The notes under the pieces are model-generated. The model worked only from the letters and a program-made list of their open reading frames with translations, made no database searches and had not been told where the DNA came from. A stretch of DNA of 64,000 nucleotides, taken from Jeotgalibacillus campisalis. GTDB lineage: Bacteria > Bacillota > Bacilli > Bacillales > Jeotgalibacillaceae. Location: NCBI RefSeq assembly GCF_000829515.1, contig NZ_JXRR01000017.1, forward strand, positions 124,001 to 188,000, in the 5' to 3' direction. Below are positions 47,333 to 55,570 of this stretch, one piece after another (the stretch's first letter is position 1; each line of letters opens with the position of its first letter). A program made the translations under genes and the position numbers.

Positions 47333-47336
47333 TCAA
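47308..47336 (-). promoter_or_regulatory. Sigma-A promoter of mtnN
   Basis: TTGAAT (47336-47331), a 17-base spacer and TAAAGT (47313-47308). It occupies almost the same DNA as the opposite-strand yrzA promoter. Confidence 0.6.
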
Positions 47337-47398
47337 ACTCATTTCTCCCAAGCCGTGGTAAAATATAAAAGCATGATCAGTTTAGGGAGGAAATAGAT

Positions 47399-47602
47399 AT
47401 GTCATTTCAAATAGAGCTTATCCAAGATAAAGTGGAATTTTTTGAGGCTTATGTACTTAATGAACTTGAGAGAAAGATTGAGGTTAAAATTGAACAGAAT
47501 CACGCAATCATGCTCCAGCTTCATTCAGTCTCTCATGCTGTACTACTTGATAATAAAGGAAGGACCCTTTATACAGCAGTTGCCCATTTCAAGGCTAAAT
47601 AG
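47399..47602 (+). CDS. yrzA: YrzA family protein (DUF2536)
   Basis: A 67-residue small protein resembling the YrzA/DUF2536 family (FQIELIQDKVEFFEA, then IEQNHAIML and VSHAVLL). Function unknown. AGGGAGG is eight bases before ATG 47399. In B. subtilis yrzA lies near mtnN with sulfur-recycling genes (mccAB, yrrT) nearby; here those are absent and yrzA stands alone. Confidence 0.8.
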   Translation: MSFQIELIQDKVEFFEAYVLNELERKIEVKIEQNHAIMLQLHSVSHAVLLDNKGRTLYTAVAHFKAK

Positions 47603-47680
47603 CAGCTATACAGGGGACCTTGCCTGTTTCACATGTTCATGCTTATAAATAAGCATGCTTAAATTGCTTGATAACTAATA

Positions 47681-47718
47681 AAACCAAGACTGAATGTCAT
47701 TTCAGTCTTGGTTTTTGA
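47681..47718. terminator. Bidirectional terminator between yrzA and yrrS
   Basis: A perfect 14-bp stem (AAACCAAGACTGAA and its complement, six-base loop) with T-rich flanks on both strands. Confidence 0.88.
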
Positions 47719-47722
47719 TCTA

Positions 47723-48598
47723 TCAGGCTCCAGGTACGAGCTTTTCCATTTTCACTGGTTTCCAGCCTTGCCCATCAATCCATTCGAGGTATACCCGATA
47801 CTTTGTTTGTGAACCAGAAGAGGAAACGGTCCCTACAGATTTTTGAGGACTCCCTTCATGGTTGCCAATAAACCAAATGGTCATATCACTGGCACTGATT
47901 CCTGTGGCGTAGGATATGGCTTCGACTTTTTCATCCCAGTCTACAGTGCCTTCATCATAAGATGATGCATGTGCGCCTGTCTGAGACGTTCCGACTGGTT
48001 TCCAATTTTTATTTTTTATTACTTCTTCTACTTCGGGGTCATTACTTGGATTTGTTGCAACAGAACCGGATTCTGAATTAGATTCTTCTTCTTCCTCTGT
48101 TTCTTTTCGCTCTTTTTCTTTTCGTTCTTCTTCTTTACGTTCTTCTCTTTTTTCTTTTTCCTTACGTTCTTCTTCTCTTTTTTCTTTTTCCTTACGCTCT
48201 TCTTCTAGCTTTGCCTCTTCTTCAGCCTTTTTTTCAGCTTCTTTCTTAGCCTGCTCTTCTTCAGCCTTTTCTTCAGCTTCTTTTTTGGCCTGCTCTTCAG
48301 CCTTTTCTTCAGCTTCTTTTAGTGAGACTGATTCGCTTTCTTGTTTTGTTTCTTCACTGCTCCCTTGATCAGATGAATCGCTGTTCTCATCCTCAGACTG
48401 ATTTGACTGTAAATGCTGCTCTGCAATCGATTGTTCCTCATCTTCTGAAGCAATATTAGAATCCTCATTATTAAAAAATATAAAAGAACCAATTATAACA
48501 ATTAATCCAACTACTACTGCAATTGCAGAATTAAGGACCAGATTACTTTTGCGTTTCTTTTCCTGAAGCTTTAATCTTGAATACTTGTCCTTAGACAT
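47723..48598 (-). CDS. yrrS: YrrS family membrane protein (DUF1510)
   Basis: Single-pass membrane protein of 291 residues: a basic cytoplasmic N-terminus, one helix (about residues 23-42), a long acidic then K/E-rich coiled-coil linker (about 50-185), and a C-terminal DUF1510 domain (PVGTSQTGAHASSYDEGTVDW onward). In B. subtilis yrrS is with the penicillin-binding protein gene pbpI; that gene is absent here. The linker is encoded by tandem DNA repeats and probably varies in length. ATG 48598 follows AGGAGTGAT. Confidence 0.87.
   Translation of the reverse strand: MSKDKYSRLKLQEKKRKSNLVLNSAIAVVVGLIVIIGSFIFFNNEDSNIASEDEEQSIAEQHLQSNQSEDENSDSSDQGSSEETKQESESVSLKEAEEKAEEQAKKEAEEKAEEEQAKKEAEKKAEEEAKLEEERKEKEKREEERKEKEKREERKEEERKEKERKETEEEEESNSESGSVATNPSNDPEVEEVIKNKNWKPVGTSQTGAHASSYDEGTVDWDEKVEAISYATGISASDMTIWFIGNHEGSPQKSVGTVSSSGSQTKYRVYLEWIDGQGWKPVKMEKLVPGA
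48141..48196 (-). repeat. 30-base tandem repeat inside yrrS
   Basis: Two copies of a 26-base identical segment, at 48141-48166 and 48171-48196, repeat with a period of 30 bases. They encode the K/E/R-rich linker. Further KAEE/KKEA-coding near-repeats follow up to about 48320. Confidence 0.85.
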
Positions 48599-48763
48599 TT
48601 TTATCACTCCTGTATATGGTGTCTGTAAGAAAAAAGAATCTAAACAAGCATAACATGCCTATACATGAAATAGCCAAGTGAAATAGCTCCCCCTTTGCTA
48701 TCTAGGAAAGTAGACCTGTTTGCTCAGTTAGACGGAAGAGGGTCCTAGAAGGTTTCAAAAAAA

Positions 48764-48792
48764 ACTCCGGATGAACAGACTTCATCCGGAGT
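48764..48792 (-). terminator. Terminator after greA
   Basis: A perfect 12-bp stem (ACTCCGGATGAA, five-base loop) followed on the minus strand by T8. Confidence 0.92.
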
Positions 48793-48806
48793 ATCATAAG
48801 GAAAAA

Positions 48807-49283
48807 TTATTTAATTGAAACAATTTTAACGTCCATATCCCCGCCTGGTGTTTGAACTTTTACTTTATCGCCTACCACTTTTCCAAGGAGACTTTTTGCG
48901 ATAGGGGAATCATTTGATATTCGCCCCTCAAATGGGTCCGCTTCTGCACTTCCGACGATGGTATATGCTTCTTCATCGCCATTAGGCATTTCTACAAACG
49001 TAACCGTTTTTCCAAGCGCTACAATGCCATCTAACAAACCGTCTTCTTCAATAATTTTCGCATTACGGACCATAGCTTCAAGCGTGGATATGCGTCCCTC
49101 TACAAAGGCTTGTTCTTCTTTGGCTGAATCGTATTCTGAGTTCTCTGATAAATCCCCAAAGCTTCGAGCGATTTTGATGCGCTCCACCACTTCTTTACGT
49201 TTTACAGATTTTAATTGTTCCAATTCTTGTTCAAGCTTTTCTTTTCCCGCTTGGGTCATCGGAAATACTTTTTCTTTTGACAA
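48807..49283 (-). CDS. greA: Transcription elongation factor GreA
   Basis: Stimulates cleavage of backtracked RNA by RNA polymerase. The 158-residue protein has the N-terminal coiled coil with the catalytic acidic tip ([16 protein letters not shown]) and the C-terminal FKBP-like domain ([12 protein letters not shown]). TTG 49283 is taken as start because AAAGGAGTG precedes it and the family begins with a similar KVFPMT segment. Confidence 0.96.
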   Translation of the reverse strand: MSKEKVFPMTQAGKEKLEQELEQLKSVKRKEVVERIKIARSFGDLSENSEYDSAKEEQAFVEGRISTLEAMVRNAKIIEEDGLLDGIVALGKTVTFVEMPNGDEEAYTIVGSAEADPFEGRISNDSPIAKSLLGKVVGDKVKVQTPGGDMDVKIVSIK

Positions 49284-49370
49284 AACCCTTCACTCCTTTA
49301 AATGCATAAAAACCAATTTTTCTTCTTTGACATGCTATGTGTTCACTACCTCTTTTATGAAGTAAGTGAT

Positions 49371-49398
49371 AAAAGGGGAAATTGTGGAATCCCCTTTA
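49371..49398 (-). terminator. Possible terminator after udk
   Basis: AAAGGGGA and TCCCCTTT arms with a ten-base loop are followed on the minus strand by CTTTTATC. The T-run is short, so read-through into greA is likely. Confidence 0.5.
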
Positions 49399-49415
49399 CA
49401 TTCTTTGCTATCATA

Positions 49416-50051
49416 TTACACAATTGACTTTTGTTCAAGAATCGTTTGAATTTTCGTTACCATAAGATCAATAGCCACATGATTTTGGCCGCCTTCAGGT
49501 ATGATAATATCGGCGTATCGTTTAGTGGGTTCGATAAATTGATTATGCATAGGTCTGACTACATTGATATACTGGTCAACTACAGAATCGATCGTACGGC
49601 CTCTTTCATTTATATCCCGCAGAAGCCTCCTTATAATACGGAGGTCTGAGTCAGTATCCACGTAAAGTTTTATATCCATCAAATTTCGCAGCCGTTCATC
49701 CTCCAGCACTAGAATGCCTTCAAGAATAATAACATCTTTGGGTTCTACCGGTATCGTCCGGTCTCCTCTTGTATGCACAGTATAGTCATAAACGGGTTTT
49801 TCGATAGGTTCTCTTTTCTGAAGCGTTTTAATATGCTCAATTAAAAGATCATTATCAAATGCCAAAGGATGATCATAATTCGTTTCCAAACGCTCTTCAT
49901 ATGGTATATCTCTTTGATCCCTGTAATAATAATCCTGTTCAATCATGGCAATCGAATGCCCTTGGAAAAAATCGTAGATTGCTTTGGTTACTGAAGTTTT
50001 ACCTGATCCAGAACCTCCGGCCACGCCGATTACTACTGGTTTATTTCTCAT
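49416..50051 (-). CDS. udk: Uridine kinase
   Basis: Phosphorylates uridine and cytidine in pyrimidine salvage. The 211-residue enzyme has Walker [10 protein letters not shown] at 12-20 and the nucleoside-binding DHPLAFD motif. Its ATG overlaps the trhP2 stop (ATGA), so it is translationally coupled to the tRNA-hydroxylation genes. Confidence 0.96.
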   Translation of the reverse strand: MRNKPVVIGVAGGSGSGKTSVTKAIYDFFQGHSIAMIEQDYYYRDQRDIPYEERLETNYDHPLAFDNDLLIEHIKTLQKREPIEKPVYDYTVHTRGDRTIPVEPKDVIILEGILVLEDERLRNLMDIKLYVDTDSDLRIIRRLLRDINERGRTIDSVVDQYINVVRPMHNQFIEPTKRYADIIIPEGGQNHVAIDLMVTKIQTILEQKSIV

Positions 50052-51331
50052 GGTCTTGAAACGAGCTCCTTTCGCATCATGTTGTGCGCACGCAGAGGTC
50101 GCTCAACTTTAAATTGTATTAGTTGTAGTGGGTGACGGGCTGCTTCTAGTTCATTGCCCTTCATATCCCAAATTTTATCTACTTTCTGTGAGAAGTTGTC
50201 CATATCAGGACCAAAAAATTCTACTTCCTGACCAGGTTTAAAATAATTTCTCTGCTGAAGTGTAACGATTTTAGATTCTTCATTGTAATCCAAAACATAG
50301 CCTGCAAAATCAAAAGCAGTCTTCTTGCCGTGCTCGCCAAACATTTGTTCCTCATGTCCGGGTACGCCTTCAAAAAAAGCTGTTGCTGTTTCTCGGTTAG
50401 CACATTTATCGAGTTCATCCAGCCATTCCTGCTTTATTTTAAAATCTGCAGGATCTTCACAATAAGCATCAATTACTTTTCGATAAACACTGACTACTGT
50501 AGCAATATAGTGAATGGATTTCATCCGGCCTTCAATTTTTAAACTGTCAACGCCAATTTCAATCATTCTCGGTATGGATTCTATGAGCTTTAAGTCTTTG
50601 GGGCTCATAGCAAAGGCTGCATCATTCTCACTATAAAGAGCCTTTTCTTCTCCATCTTCCCTCTCATACAAATCATAATCCCAACGGCATGATTGACAGC
50701 AGCCGCCTCTATTTGAGTCTCTTGCAGTCATATGATTGCTCAGCACGCATCTGCCGCTGTAAGCGATGCACATTGCACCGTGGATAAAACTTTCGATTTC
50801 AATCTCTACCTTTTCTTTCATTTCCCGAATTTCATCGCCGCTTGTTTCCCGTGCTAAGACTACCCGGTGAAGACCTTCTTCTTTCCAAAATTGAACTGCT
50901 TTCCAGTTTGAAAGAGATTGCTGGGTGCTTAAATGTACTTCCACCTCAGGCGCTACACGCTTGCACGTTTCAATAATCAAAGGATCCGCTACAATAATAC
51001 CTGCCACGCCGGCAGAAGCAATTCCACGGAGATACTCCTCGAGGCCGTCTACATTTTCATTGTGAGCAAAAATATTGGTTGTAACATAAATTTTCGCTCC
51101 ATATGTCTTCGCAAACTCGACTCCTTCTTTCATTTCTTCGAGTGTAAAGTTATCAGCGTTCGAACGAAGTCCGTATTCCTGTCCGCCAATAAATACAGCA
51201 TCCGCACCGTAATGGACGGCAATTTTTAGCTTTTCAAGATTCCCGGCAGGAGCGAGTAATTCAGGTTTTTTTACGATGACGCGCTTTCCATCAATGATTG
51301 ATGAAATTTTATCATTCCTGGTTGTTGCCAT
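50048..51331 (-). CDS. trhP2: tRNA uridine-34 hydroxylation protein TrhP2 (U32 family)
   Basis: Acts with TrhP1 to form 5-hydroxyuridine at the wobble position of tRNA; formerly YrrO, peptidase U32 family. The 427-residue protein has the U32 signature in [16 protein letters not shown] and further cysteines in GGCCQSC that suit an Fe-S cluster. ATG 51331 follows GGGAGG; upstream in-frame codons run back into trhP1. Sixteen bases separate it from trhP1. Confidence 0.94.
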   Translation of the reverse strand: MATTRNDKISSIIDGKRVIVKKPELLAPAGNLEKLKIAVHYGADAVFIGGQEYGLRSNADNFTLEEMKEGVEFAKTYGAKIYVTTNIFAHNENVDGLEEYLRGIASAGVAGIIVADPLIIETCKRVAPEVEVHLSTQQSLSNWKAVQFWKEEGLHRVVLARETSGDEIREMKEKVEIEIESFIHGAMCIAYSGRCVLSNHMTARDSNRGGCCQSCRWDYDLYEREDGEEKALYSENDAAFAMSPKDLKLIESIPRMIEIGVDSLKIEGRMKSIHYIATVVSVYRKVIDAYCEDPADFKIKQEWLDELDKCANRETATAFFEGVPGHEEQMFGEHGKKTAFDFAGYVLDYNEESKIVTLQQRNYFKPGQEVEFFGPDMDNFSQKVDKIWDMKGNELEAARHPLQLIQFKVERPLRAHNMMRKELVSRP

Positions 51332-51347
51332 CTGTTTTCCTCCCATG

Positions 51348-52277
51348 TTAATAAACGGTTTCTTTGAAGAAAAATCCTGTATCAAGCGGACGGTGAGGCT
51401 GCTGCATCTGCTCGATCGCATTTAGCCACTGTTCTTTTTTTTCTTCGTAGGATTCAGTATTCTCAGCACATAAATCAATGGCTTTTCGATAAAGTGAAGT
51501 AACCATTGTTACATATTCAGGCGTTTGTAAGATTCCTTCGATTTTAAATGAATCTACTCCTGCTTCCATCATTTCGGTAAGTTCATCGATTATGCACATG
51601 TCATTCGGGCTCATGATGTGTGTCCCATTTTCATCTTCAAAAATTGGATATTTATTATTCCGTTCCACATCATGCAGCAGCATATTCTTCTTGTCTTTTC
51701 GATTTTCAATTTCAAGTGACTTGCCTTGATAAAGAAAGTAATTGCCGAGTAATGAACGTTTAGATTGAAACATACAGGTCATTCCATGTACCTGAATTTC
51801 AATTTCAACTTCTGCTTTTTCTTTCATTTCCACAATTGCATCCATGGAAAGCTCACGCGCTAATACTGCACGCTTCGCTCCCTTGCTTCCCCAATAATTG
51901 CAGGTAAAATAATTAGTGGCTGTCGTTTCGGTGTTCCAATGCAGCGGCAAGTTTGGAGCAGACTCGCGAGCTGCCATTAAAACTGCAGGATCTCCAAAAA
52001 TAACGGCGTCTGCACCAGCTTTATCGCAAAAACTCAAATAGTCGTTCAATTCATCTACTTTATCATTATGAAAGATCGCGTTGACGGCGATATAAACTTT
52101 TTTGCCATACTCATGCGCAGTTTTAATCGCCATCTTACACTCATTTCGTGAAAATTCTCCAGCTAACCGCAGACCGTACCGCTGCTCACCAATAACAAAT
52201 GCGTCTGCTCCTGCTTCGCATAGTTCTTTCAAATGATTCATCGAAAAAGGGGTTAAAAGCAGTTCTGGTTTTTTCAT
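51348..52277 (-). CDS. trhP1: tRNA uridine-34 hydroxylation protein TrhP1 (U32 family)
   Basis: Partner of TrhP2 (formerly YrrN). The 309-residue protein has the MKKPELLLTP start and ends in DTGFFFKETVY, both as in the B. subtilis protein. It has the U32-like VHGMTCMFQSKR segment but fewer cysteines than TrhP2. ATG 52277 is set by AGAGGTGA; the GTG nine bases upstream lies in that site. Confidence 0.94.
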   Translation of the reverse strand: MKKPELLLTPFSMNHLKELCEAGADAFVIGEQRYGLRLAGEFSRNECKMAIKTAHEYGKKVYIAVNAIFHNDKVDELNDYLSFCDKAGADAVIFGDPAVLMAARESAPNLPLHWNTETTATNYFTCNYWGSKGAKRAVLARELSMDAIVEMKEKAEVEIEIQVHGMTCMFQSKRSLLGNYFLYQGKSLEIENRKDKKNMLLHDVERNNKYPIFEDENGTHIMSPNDMCIIDELTEMMEAGVDSFKIEGILQTPEYVTMVTSLYRKAIDLCAENTESYEEKKEQWLNAIEQMQQPHRPLDTGFFFKETVY

Positions 52278-52282
52278 CTTCC

Positions 52283-52921
52283 TCACCTCTTTTTACTTAT
52301 CGCTAGACCGTCGCCCACCGGCAGAATGACGGTTTGAAACTCTTTATTATTCATTAACCAATCATTATAATGATCAATTTTCCGCAGCAGCTGCTTTACA
52401 TTTCGGGATACATCCGGCTCTTCTTCTGCAATAAGGCCTTTAAACAAGACATTATCAGTGTAAACCACGCCATTTTGAGATAGCAGCGGTGTATAAAGCT
52501 CAAAAAAACGTCCGTATTGACTTTTTGCAGCGTCGATAAAAATAGCATCAAAAGGTCCGTGTAAAGAAACGTCTTCTTTCATCTCCAAGGCGTCCCCGTA
52601 TAATGTAGCAACTTGCTTCGTTTTTCCGAATTTCTCGATAAACATTTTCGCTTGATCCAGCCGTTGCTTGTCGCGATCAATGGAAACTATATGAGCATCC
52701 GGCAGTGCATCTGCCATCCGCAAGGCTGAATAACCGATTGCCGTTCCCACTTCCAAAATTTTTAGCGGCTGCTGAATCCGGAGCAACTGAAGCAACGCCT
52801 CCATGCCATCGAGTTCCATAATTGGAACATGATGAGTGTCAGCATATTCTTCCATTTCCATAAATAATGCAGGTCGATCTTTGTAAAATTTTTCTATATA
52901 CTGATAAACTTGTTTATTCAA
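52283..52921 (-). CDS. trmR: tRNA 5-hydroxyuridine methyltransferase TrmR
   Basis: Methylates the ho5U34 made by TrhP1/TrhP2 to 5-methoxyuridine, so the three adjacent genes encode one pathway. The 212-residue protein (YrrM) is an O-methyltransferase with ILEVGTAIGYSALRMA as motif I and IFIDAAKSQY as the metal-binding segment. TTG 52921 is preferred: GGCGGG lies upstream and the longer frame is not conserved. Stacked hairpins precede it. Confidence 0.92.
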   Translation of the reverse strand: MNKQVYQYIEKFYKDRPALFMEMEEYADTHHVPIMELDGMEALLQLLRIQQPLKILEVGTAIGYSALRMADALPDAHIVSIDRDKQRLDQAKMFIEKFGKTKQVATLYGDALEMKEDVSLHGPFDAIFIDAAKSQYGRFFELYTPLLSQNGVVYTDNVLFKGLIAEEEPDVSRNVKQLLRKIDHYNDWLMNNKEFQTVILPVGDGLAISKKR

Positions 52922-52952
52922 TGAAATCCCGCCTTTACATCCATCAACACAC

Positions 52953-52985
52953 ATAAAAAAGAGCGTCCTCTTCTTTGACAGCCGC
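52953..52985 (-). terminator. Leader hairpin ahead of trmR (possible attenuator)
   Basis: AGAGCG and CGCTCT pair around a long loop and are followed by T6 on the minus strand, about 30 bases before the trmR start. A second hairpin, GAAAGCT/AGCTTTC with TTCTTTT, lies at 53005-53023. Confidence 0.55.
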
Positions 52986-53075
52986 TCTACATGAAAAGAA
53001 GAAAGCTATTACAAGCTTTCCACTTTTTCCGACAATCTAAGTACGCTTCAAAATACTTGTTCTATTTTAACACAA

Positions 53076-53107
53076 AAGAAGGAGGAAAGTGAATAAGCTT
53101 TCCTCCT
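53076..53107 (-). terminator. Terminator after mltG
   Basis: AGGAGGAAAG and CTTTCCTCCT with an eight-base loop, followed by TCTTTTGTG on the minus strand. Confidence 0.8.
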
Positions 53108-53117
53108 GTTTCATTTT

Positions 53118-54317
53118 TCACTCTTCTGCTTCTTCCGATTCATCCTCACCTGCACTATAAATGTATTCCTCTGCTTTTTCTTCATGTTCTTCAAGTGTTT
53201 CCGAATAATAAACGACTCCGTCTTCTGCAGCCGCTAGGAAATAATAGTAATCCGTACTTTCAGGATTCATTGTCGCTTCGATTGACTCTATACCCGGTGC
53301 AGCAATAGGTCCTGGCGGTAGCCCTGCGTTCTGATATGTGTTATAAGGATGATCAACTTCAAGATCTTCAAATAGAACCTGATCCTTCCACTCACCGAGT
53401 GCATATAAAACAGTTGGGTCCGTTTGAAGCGGCATTCCATCTGCCAGACGATTGTAAAAGATACCTGCTATAATTTCCCGGTCTGTTGAAGCGGTTGCTT
53501 CTTCTTCAAGCAAAGAAGCAAACGTCAATGCTTTATGAACGGTCATTTCATTTGGTTCTTCTCCTTCAGGCGTGAAATTTCCCGCACTGAAATCATTAAT
53601 TGTCTCCAGGTATGGGGCAAAAGCAGCGTTTGTTCCTTCAACCATCTGTGTAATGATGATATCTAAGCCTGGATTCTCTTCATAGAAAGGATAGGTAGCT
53701 GGGTATAAATACCCTTCTAATGAATGTCTGATGGAATCGTCAGAAACCTCGTCTGTAATTAGCTCAGGAAACTGCTCTTGTAAGGAAGCTATAAATTCCT
53801 GATCTGTTGCTGTTTCCATAAATTCATCTTCTGTATAGTCAGTATGTTCCTCTACAATCGATGCAATTTCTTCTAAGCGAAGACCTTCAGGTACGGTCAC
53901 AGAAAAAAGAGGCTCATGATAGACTTTACCTGTTTTTAGACTTTCTGTTATTTCAGAAAGCGTCATAGACGGGGCTAACTCATAAGTACCTGCCTGAAAT
54001 TCAGACTCATTATTAAATTTCAAATAATATTTAAACACTCGTGCATCTTTTACGATCTCATTATCTTCAAGCGTCGTCGTAATCGAATCGACTGAAGAAC
54101 CGATCGGAATTTCTACGGTCACCGGGTTATCATTATCAGGATTCTTTGGTTCTAGTGCAGAGGATATATAAGAATAACCGCCAATGCCTGCACCTATAAT
54201 AACTAAAATTAAAACGATCATGGAATAAAAAACAATTCTTCTCACATGCTTCGCTTCCTTTTTCCGTTCTTGTAAGTTTTGAATCCATTGCTGATATTTT
54301 GACTGGTTCTCATTCAA
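53118..54317 (-). CDS. mltG: Endolytic murein transglycosylase MltG
   Basis: Cuts nascent glycan strands and sets peptidoglycan chain length. The 399-residue protein has a cytoplasmic basic N-terminus, one membrane helix (about 30-52), a LysM-like segment and the YceG domain with the catalytic glutamate in LLEEEATAS and the LQTDPTVLYALG motif. TTG 54317 is chosen, eight bases after GGAGGG; a longer frame from 54461 lies upstream of the promoter. The C-terminus is strongly acidic. Confidence 0.94.
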   Translation of the reverse strand: MNENQSKYQQWIQNLQERKKEAKHVRRIVFYSMIVLILVIIGAGIGGYSYISSALEPKNPDNDNPVTVEIPIGSSVDSITTTLEDNEIVKDARVFKYYLKFNNESEFQAGTYELAPSMTLSEITESLKTGKVYHEPLFSVTVPEGLRLEEIASIVEEHTDYTEDEFMETATDQEFIASLQEQFPELITDEVSDDSIRHSLEGYLYPATYPFYEENPGLDIIITQMVEGTNAAFAPYLETINDFSAGNFTPEGEEPNEMTVHKALTFASLLEEEATASTDREIIAGIFYNRLADGMPLQTDPTVLYALGEWKDQVLFEDLEVDHPYNTYQNAGLPPGPIAAPGIESIEATMNPESTDYYYFLAAAEDGVVYYSETLEEHEEKAEEYIYSAGEDESEEAEE

Positions 54318-54375
54318 ACGTTTTCCCTCCACATAAGACAGCAACCAACAGAAGCTGATATTGTTCAATAGGTCT

Positions 54376-54403
54376 ATTATACAATAAATAATCCCACAGG
54401 CAA
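54376..54403 (-). promoter_or_regulatory. Sigma-A promoter of mltG
   Basis: TTGCCT (54403-54398), a 16-base spacer and a perfect TATAAT (54381-54376), about 60 bases before the chosen start. Confidence 0.65.
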
Positions 54404-54460
54404 CAATTCCCTTTATGTCAATCAAACATCTTATTTGAAGCAAATTTATTCTCCTGCACA

Positions 54461-54493
54461 AAAAAACACACAGGCATTTTGCGCCTGTGTGTC
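54461..54493 (-). terminator. Terminator after yrzB
   Basis: ACACACAGGC and GCCTGTGTGT around a seven-base loop, followed by T-rich sequence on the minus strand. It ends the alaS operon. Confidence 0.9.
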
Positions 54494-54506
54494 TCCTAAT
54501 TTGATT

Positions 54507-54791
54507 TTATTCTTCTTCCTCTTCTTCATCAAGAAATGTATTTAACATTTCTTCAATCATGTCCCACTCTTCTTCTGTTTCAATCGGCTTCAGTTCACCT
54601 TCAGCATTTTTATCGTCCTGTTCAAAGGAAGAAGCATGGATTTCAATTTCCTCTTCTTCTGATTCGCCGACCGGGAAATATAAGACATACGATTTTTTAA
54701 ATTCATCTGAATCAAATGTGAATAGTACTTCACATAATACCTCAGTTCCTTGCTCATCCACTACTGTAATGTGTTTTTCTCCATGTTCCAT
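54507..54791 (-). CDS. yrzB: YrzB family protein (UPF0473, DUF1292)
   Basis: A 94-residue acidic protein of unknown function ([23 protein letters not shown]...), with an E-rich C-terminal tail. It is conserved in this place in Bacillota, the last gene of the alaS-yrzL-ruvX-yrzB run. ATG 54791 follows AGAGGTG; the GTG nine bases earlier is part of the ribosome site. Confidence 0.92.
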   Translation of the reverse strand: MEHGEKHITVVDEQGTEVLCEVLFTFDSDEFKKSYVLYFPVGESEEEEIEIHASSFEQDDKNAEGELKPIETEEEWDMIEEMLNTFLDEEEEEE

Positions 54792-54804
54792 TCTAAGCAC
54801 CTCT

Positions 54805-55221
54805 TCATTTCCGGCTATTTAAGTAGCCTTGTAGTATCATGACTGCAGCCATTTTATCAATGACTTTTTTTCTTTTAGCACGACTGACATCTGCTTCAAG
54901 CAGCACTCTTTCTGCTGCCATAGTGCTTAATCGTTCGTCCCATAGCTTTACTTCAATTTGTAGCTTTTTATGCAGTTTTTCTGCAAACTGCTGACAAGCT
55001 TCTCCTCGGGGACCGATTGTATTATTCATATTTTTAGGTAAGCCGACGACGATTGAAGAAACCTCATGTTCATCAACGAGTTCTTTGATCCGCTTAAATC
55101 CAAGCTGACCTCCGCGCTCGTCAATTTTAATGGTTTCAATTCCTTGAGCCGTCCAGCCAAAAGCATCACTGATCGCCACACCAACTGTTTTAGTGCCGAC
55201 ATCCAGTCCCATTATTCGCAT
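54805..55221 (-). CDS. ruvX: Pre-16S rRNA nuclease / Holliday junction resolvase-like RuvX (YqgF)
   Basis: RNase H-fold nuclease of 138 residues. In E. coli YqgF trims the 5' end of 16S rRNA; Holliday junction resolution was the earlier proposal. It has [12 protein letters not shown] with D7, a VVGLP strand and a DERLST motif with the second acidic residue. It starts one base after the yrzL stop. Confidence 0.94.
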   Translation of the reverse strand: MRIMGLDVGTKTVGVAISDAFGWTAQGIETIKIDERGGQLGFKRIKELVDEHEVSSIVVGLPKNMNNTIGPRGEACQQFAEKLHKKLQIEVKLWDERLSTMAAERVLLEADVSRAKRKKVIDKMAAVMILQGYLNSRK

Positions 55222-55222
55222 A

Positions 55223-55492
55223 TTATTTTTCCTCTTTGTGCTGGTGTAAATAAAATTTCACAAGCTCCTCAATAATTTCATCTCTTTCAAGCTTGCGGAT
55301 AATGTTTCGCGCATCATGATGTCTTGGAATGTAAGCAGGGTCGCCCGATAAAAGATATCCAACAATCTGGTTAATAGGGTTGTATCCTTTTTCTTCCAGC
55401 GCTTCGAAGACCTGTATCAGCACCCGCTGAACTTCTTTATCTACAGAATCATCTCCGAAATTAAATCGCATTGTTTTATCAAATGAGCTCAT
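55223..55492 (-). CDS. yrzL: IreB family regulatory phosphoprotein (YrzL)
   Basis: An 89-residue DUF965 protein. The Enterococcus homologue IreB is phosphorylated by the Ser/Thr kinase IreK on an N-terminal threonine pair and affects cephalosporin resistance. The sequence has [10 protein letters not shown], the [20 protein letters not shown] core and an [14 protein letters not shown] helix. ATG 55492 follows a GGTG-containing ribosome site. Confidence 0.93.
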   Translation of the reverse strand: MSSFDKTMRFNFGDDSVDKEVQRVLIQVFEALEEKGYNPINQIVGYLLSGDPAYIPRHHDARNIIRKLERDEIIEELVKFYLHQHKEEK

Positions 55493-55570
55493 CTTCAGCA
55501 CCTCACTCCGGAATAGCTTTCTATTCCTTTTGTCCAACATGTTTTAATTGTACACCAGTTCAGAAGAGAA

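Noticed and set aside
47637-47656. Nine-base-arm palindrome CATGCTTAT/ATAAGCATG after yrzA
   Set aside because: Single, short and AT-rich, next to the real bidirectional terminator; chance or a minor part of that terminator region.
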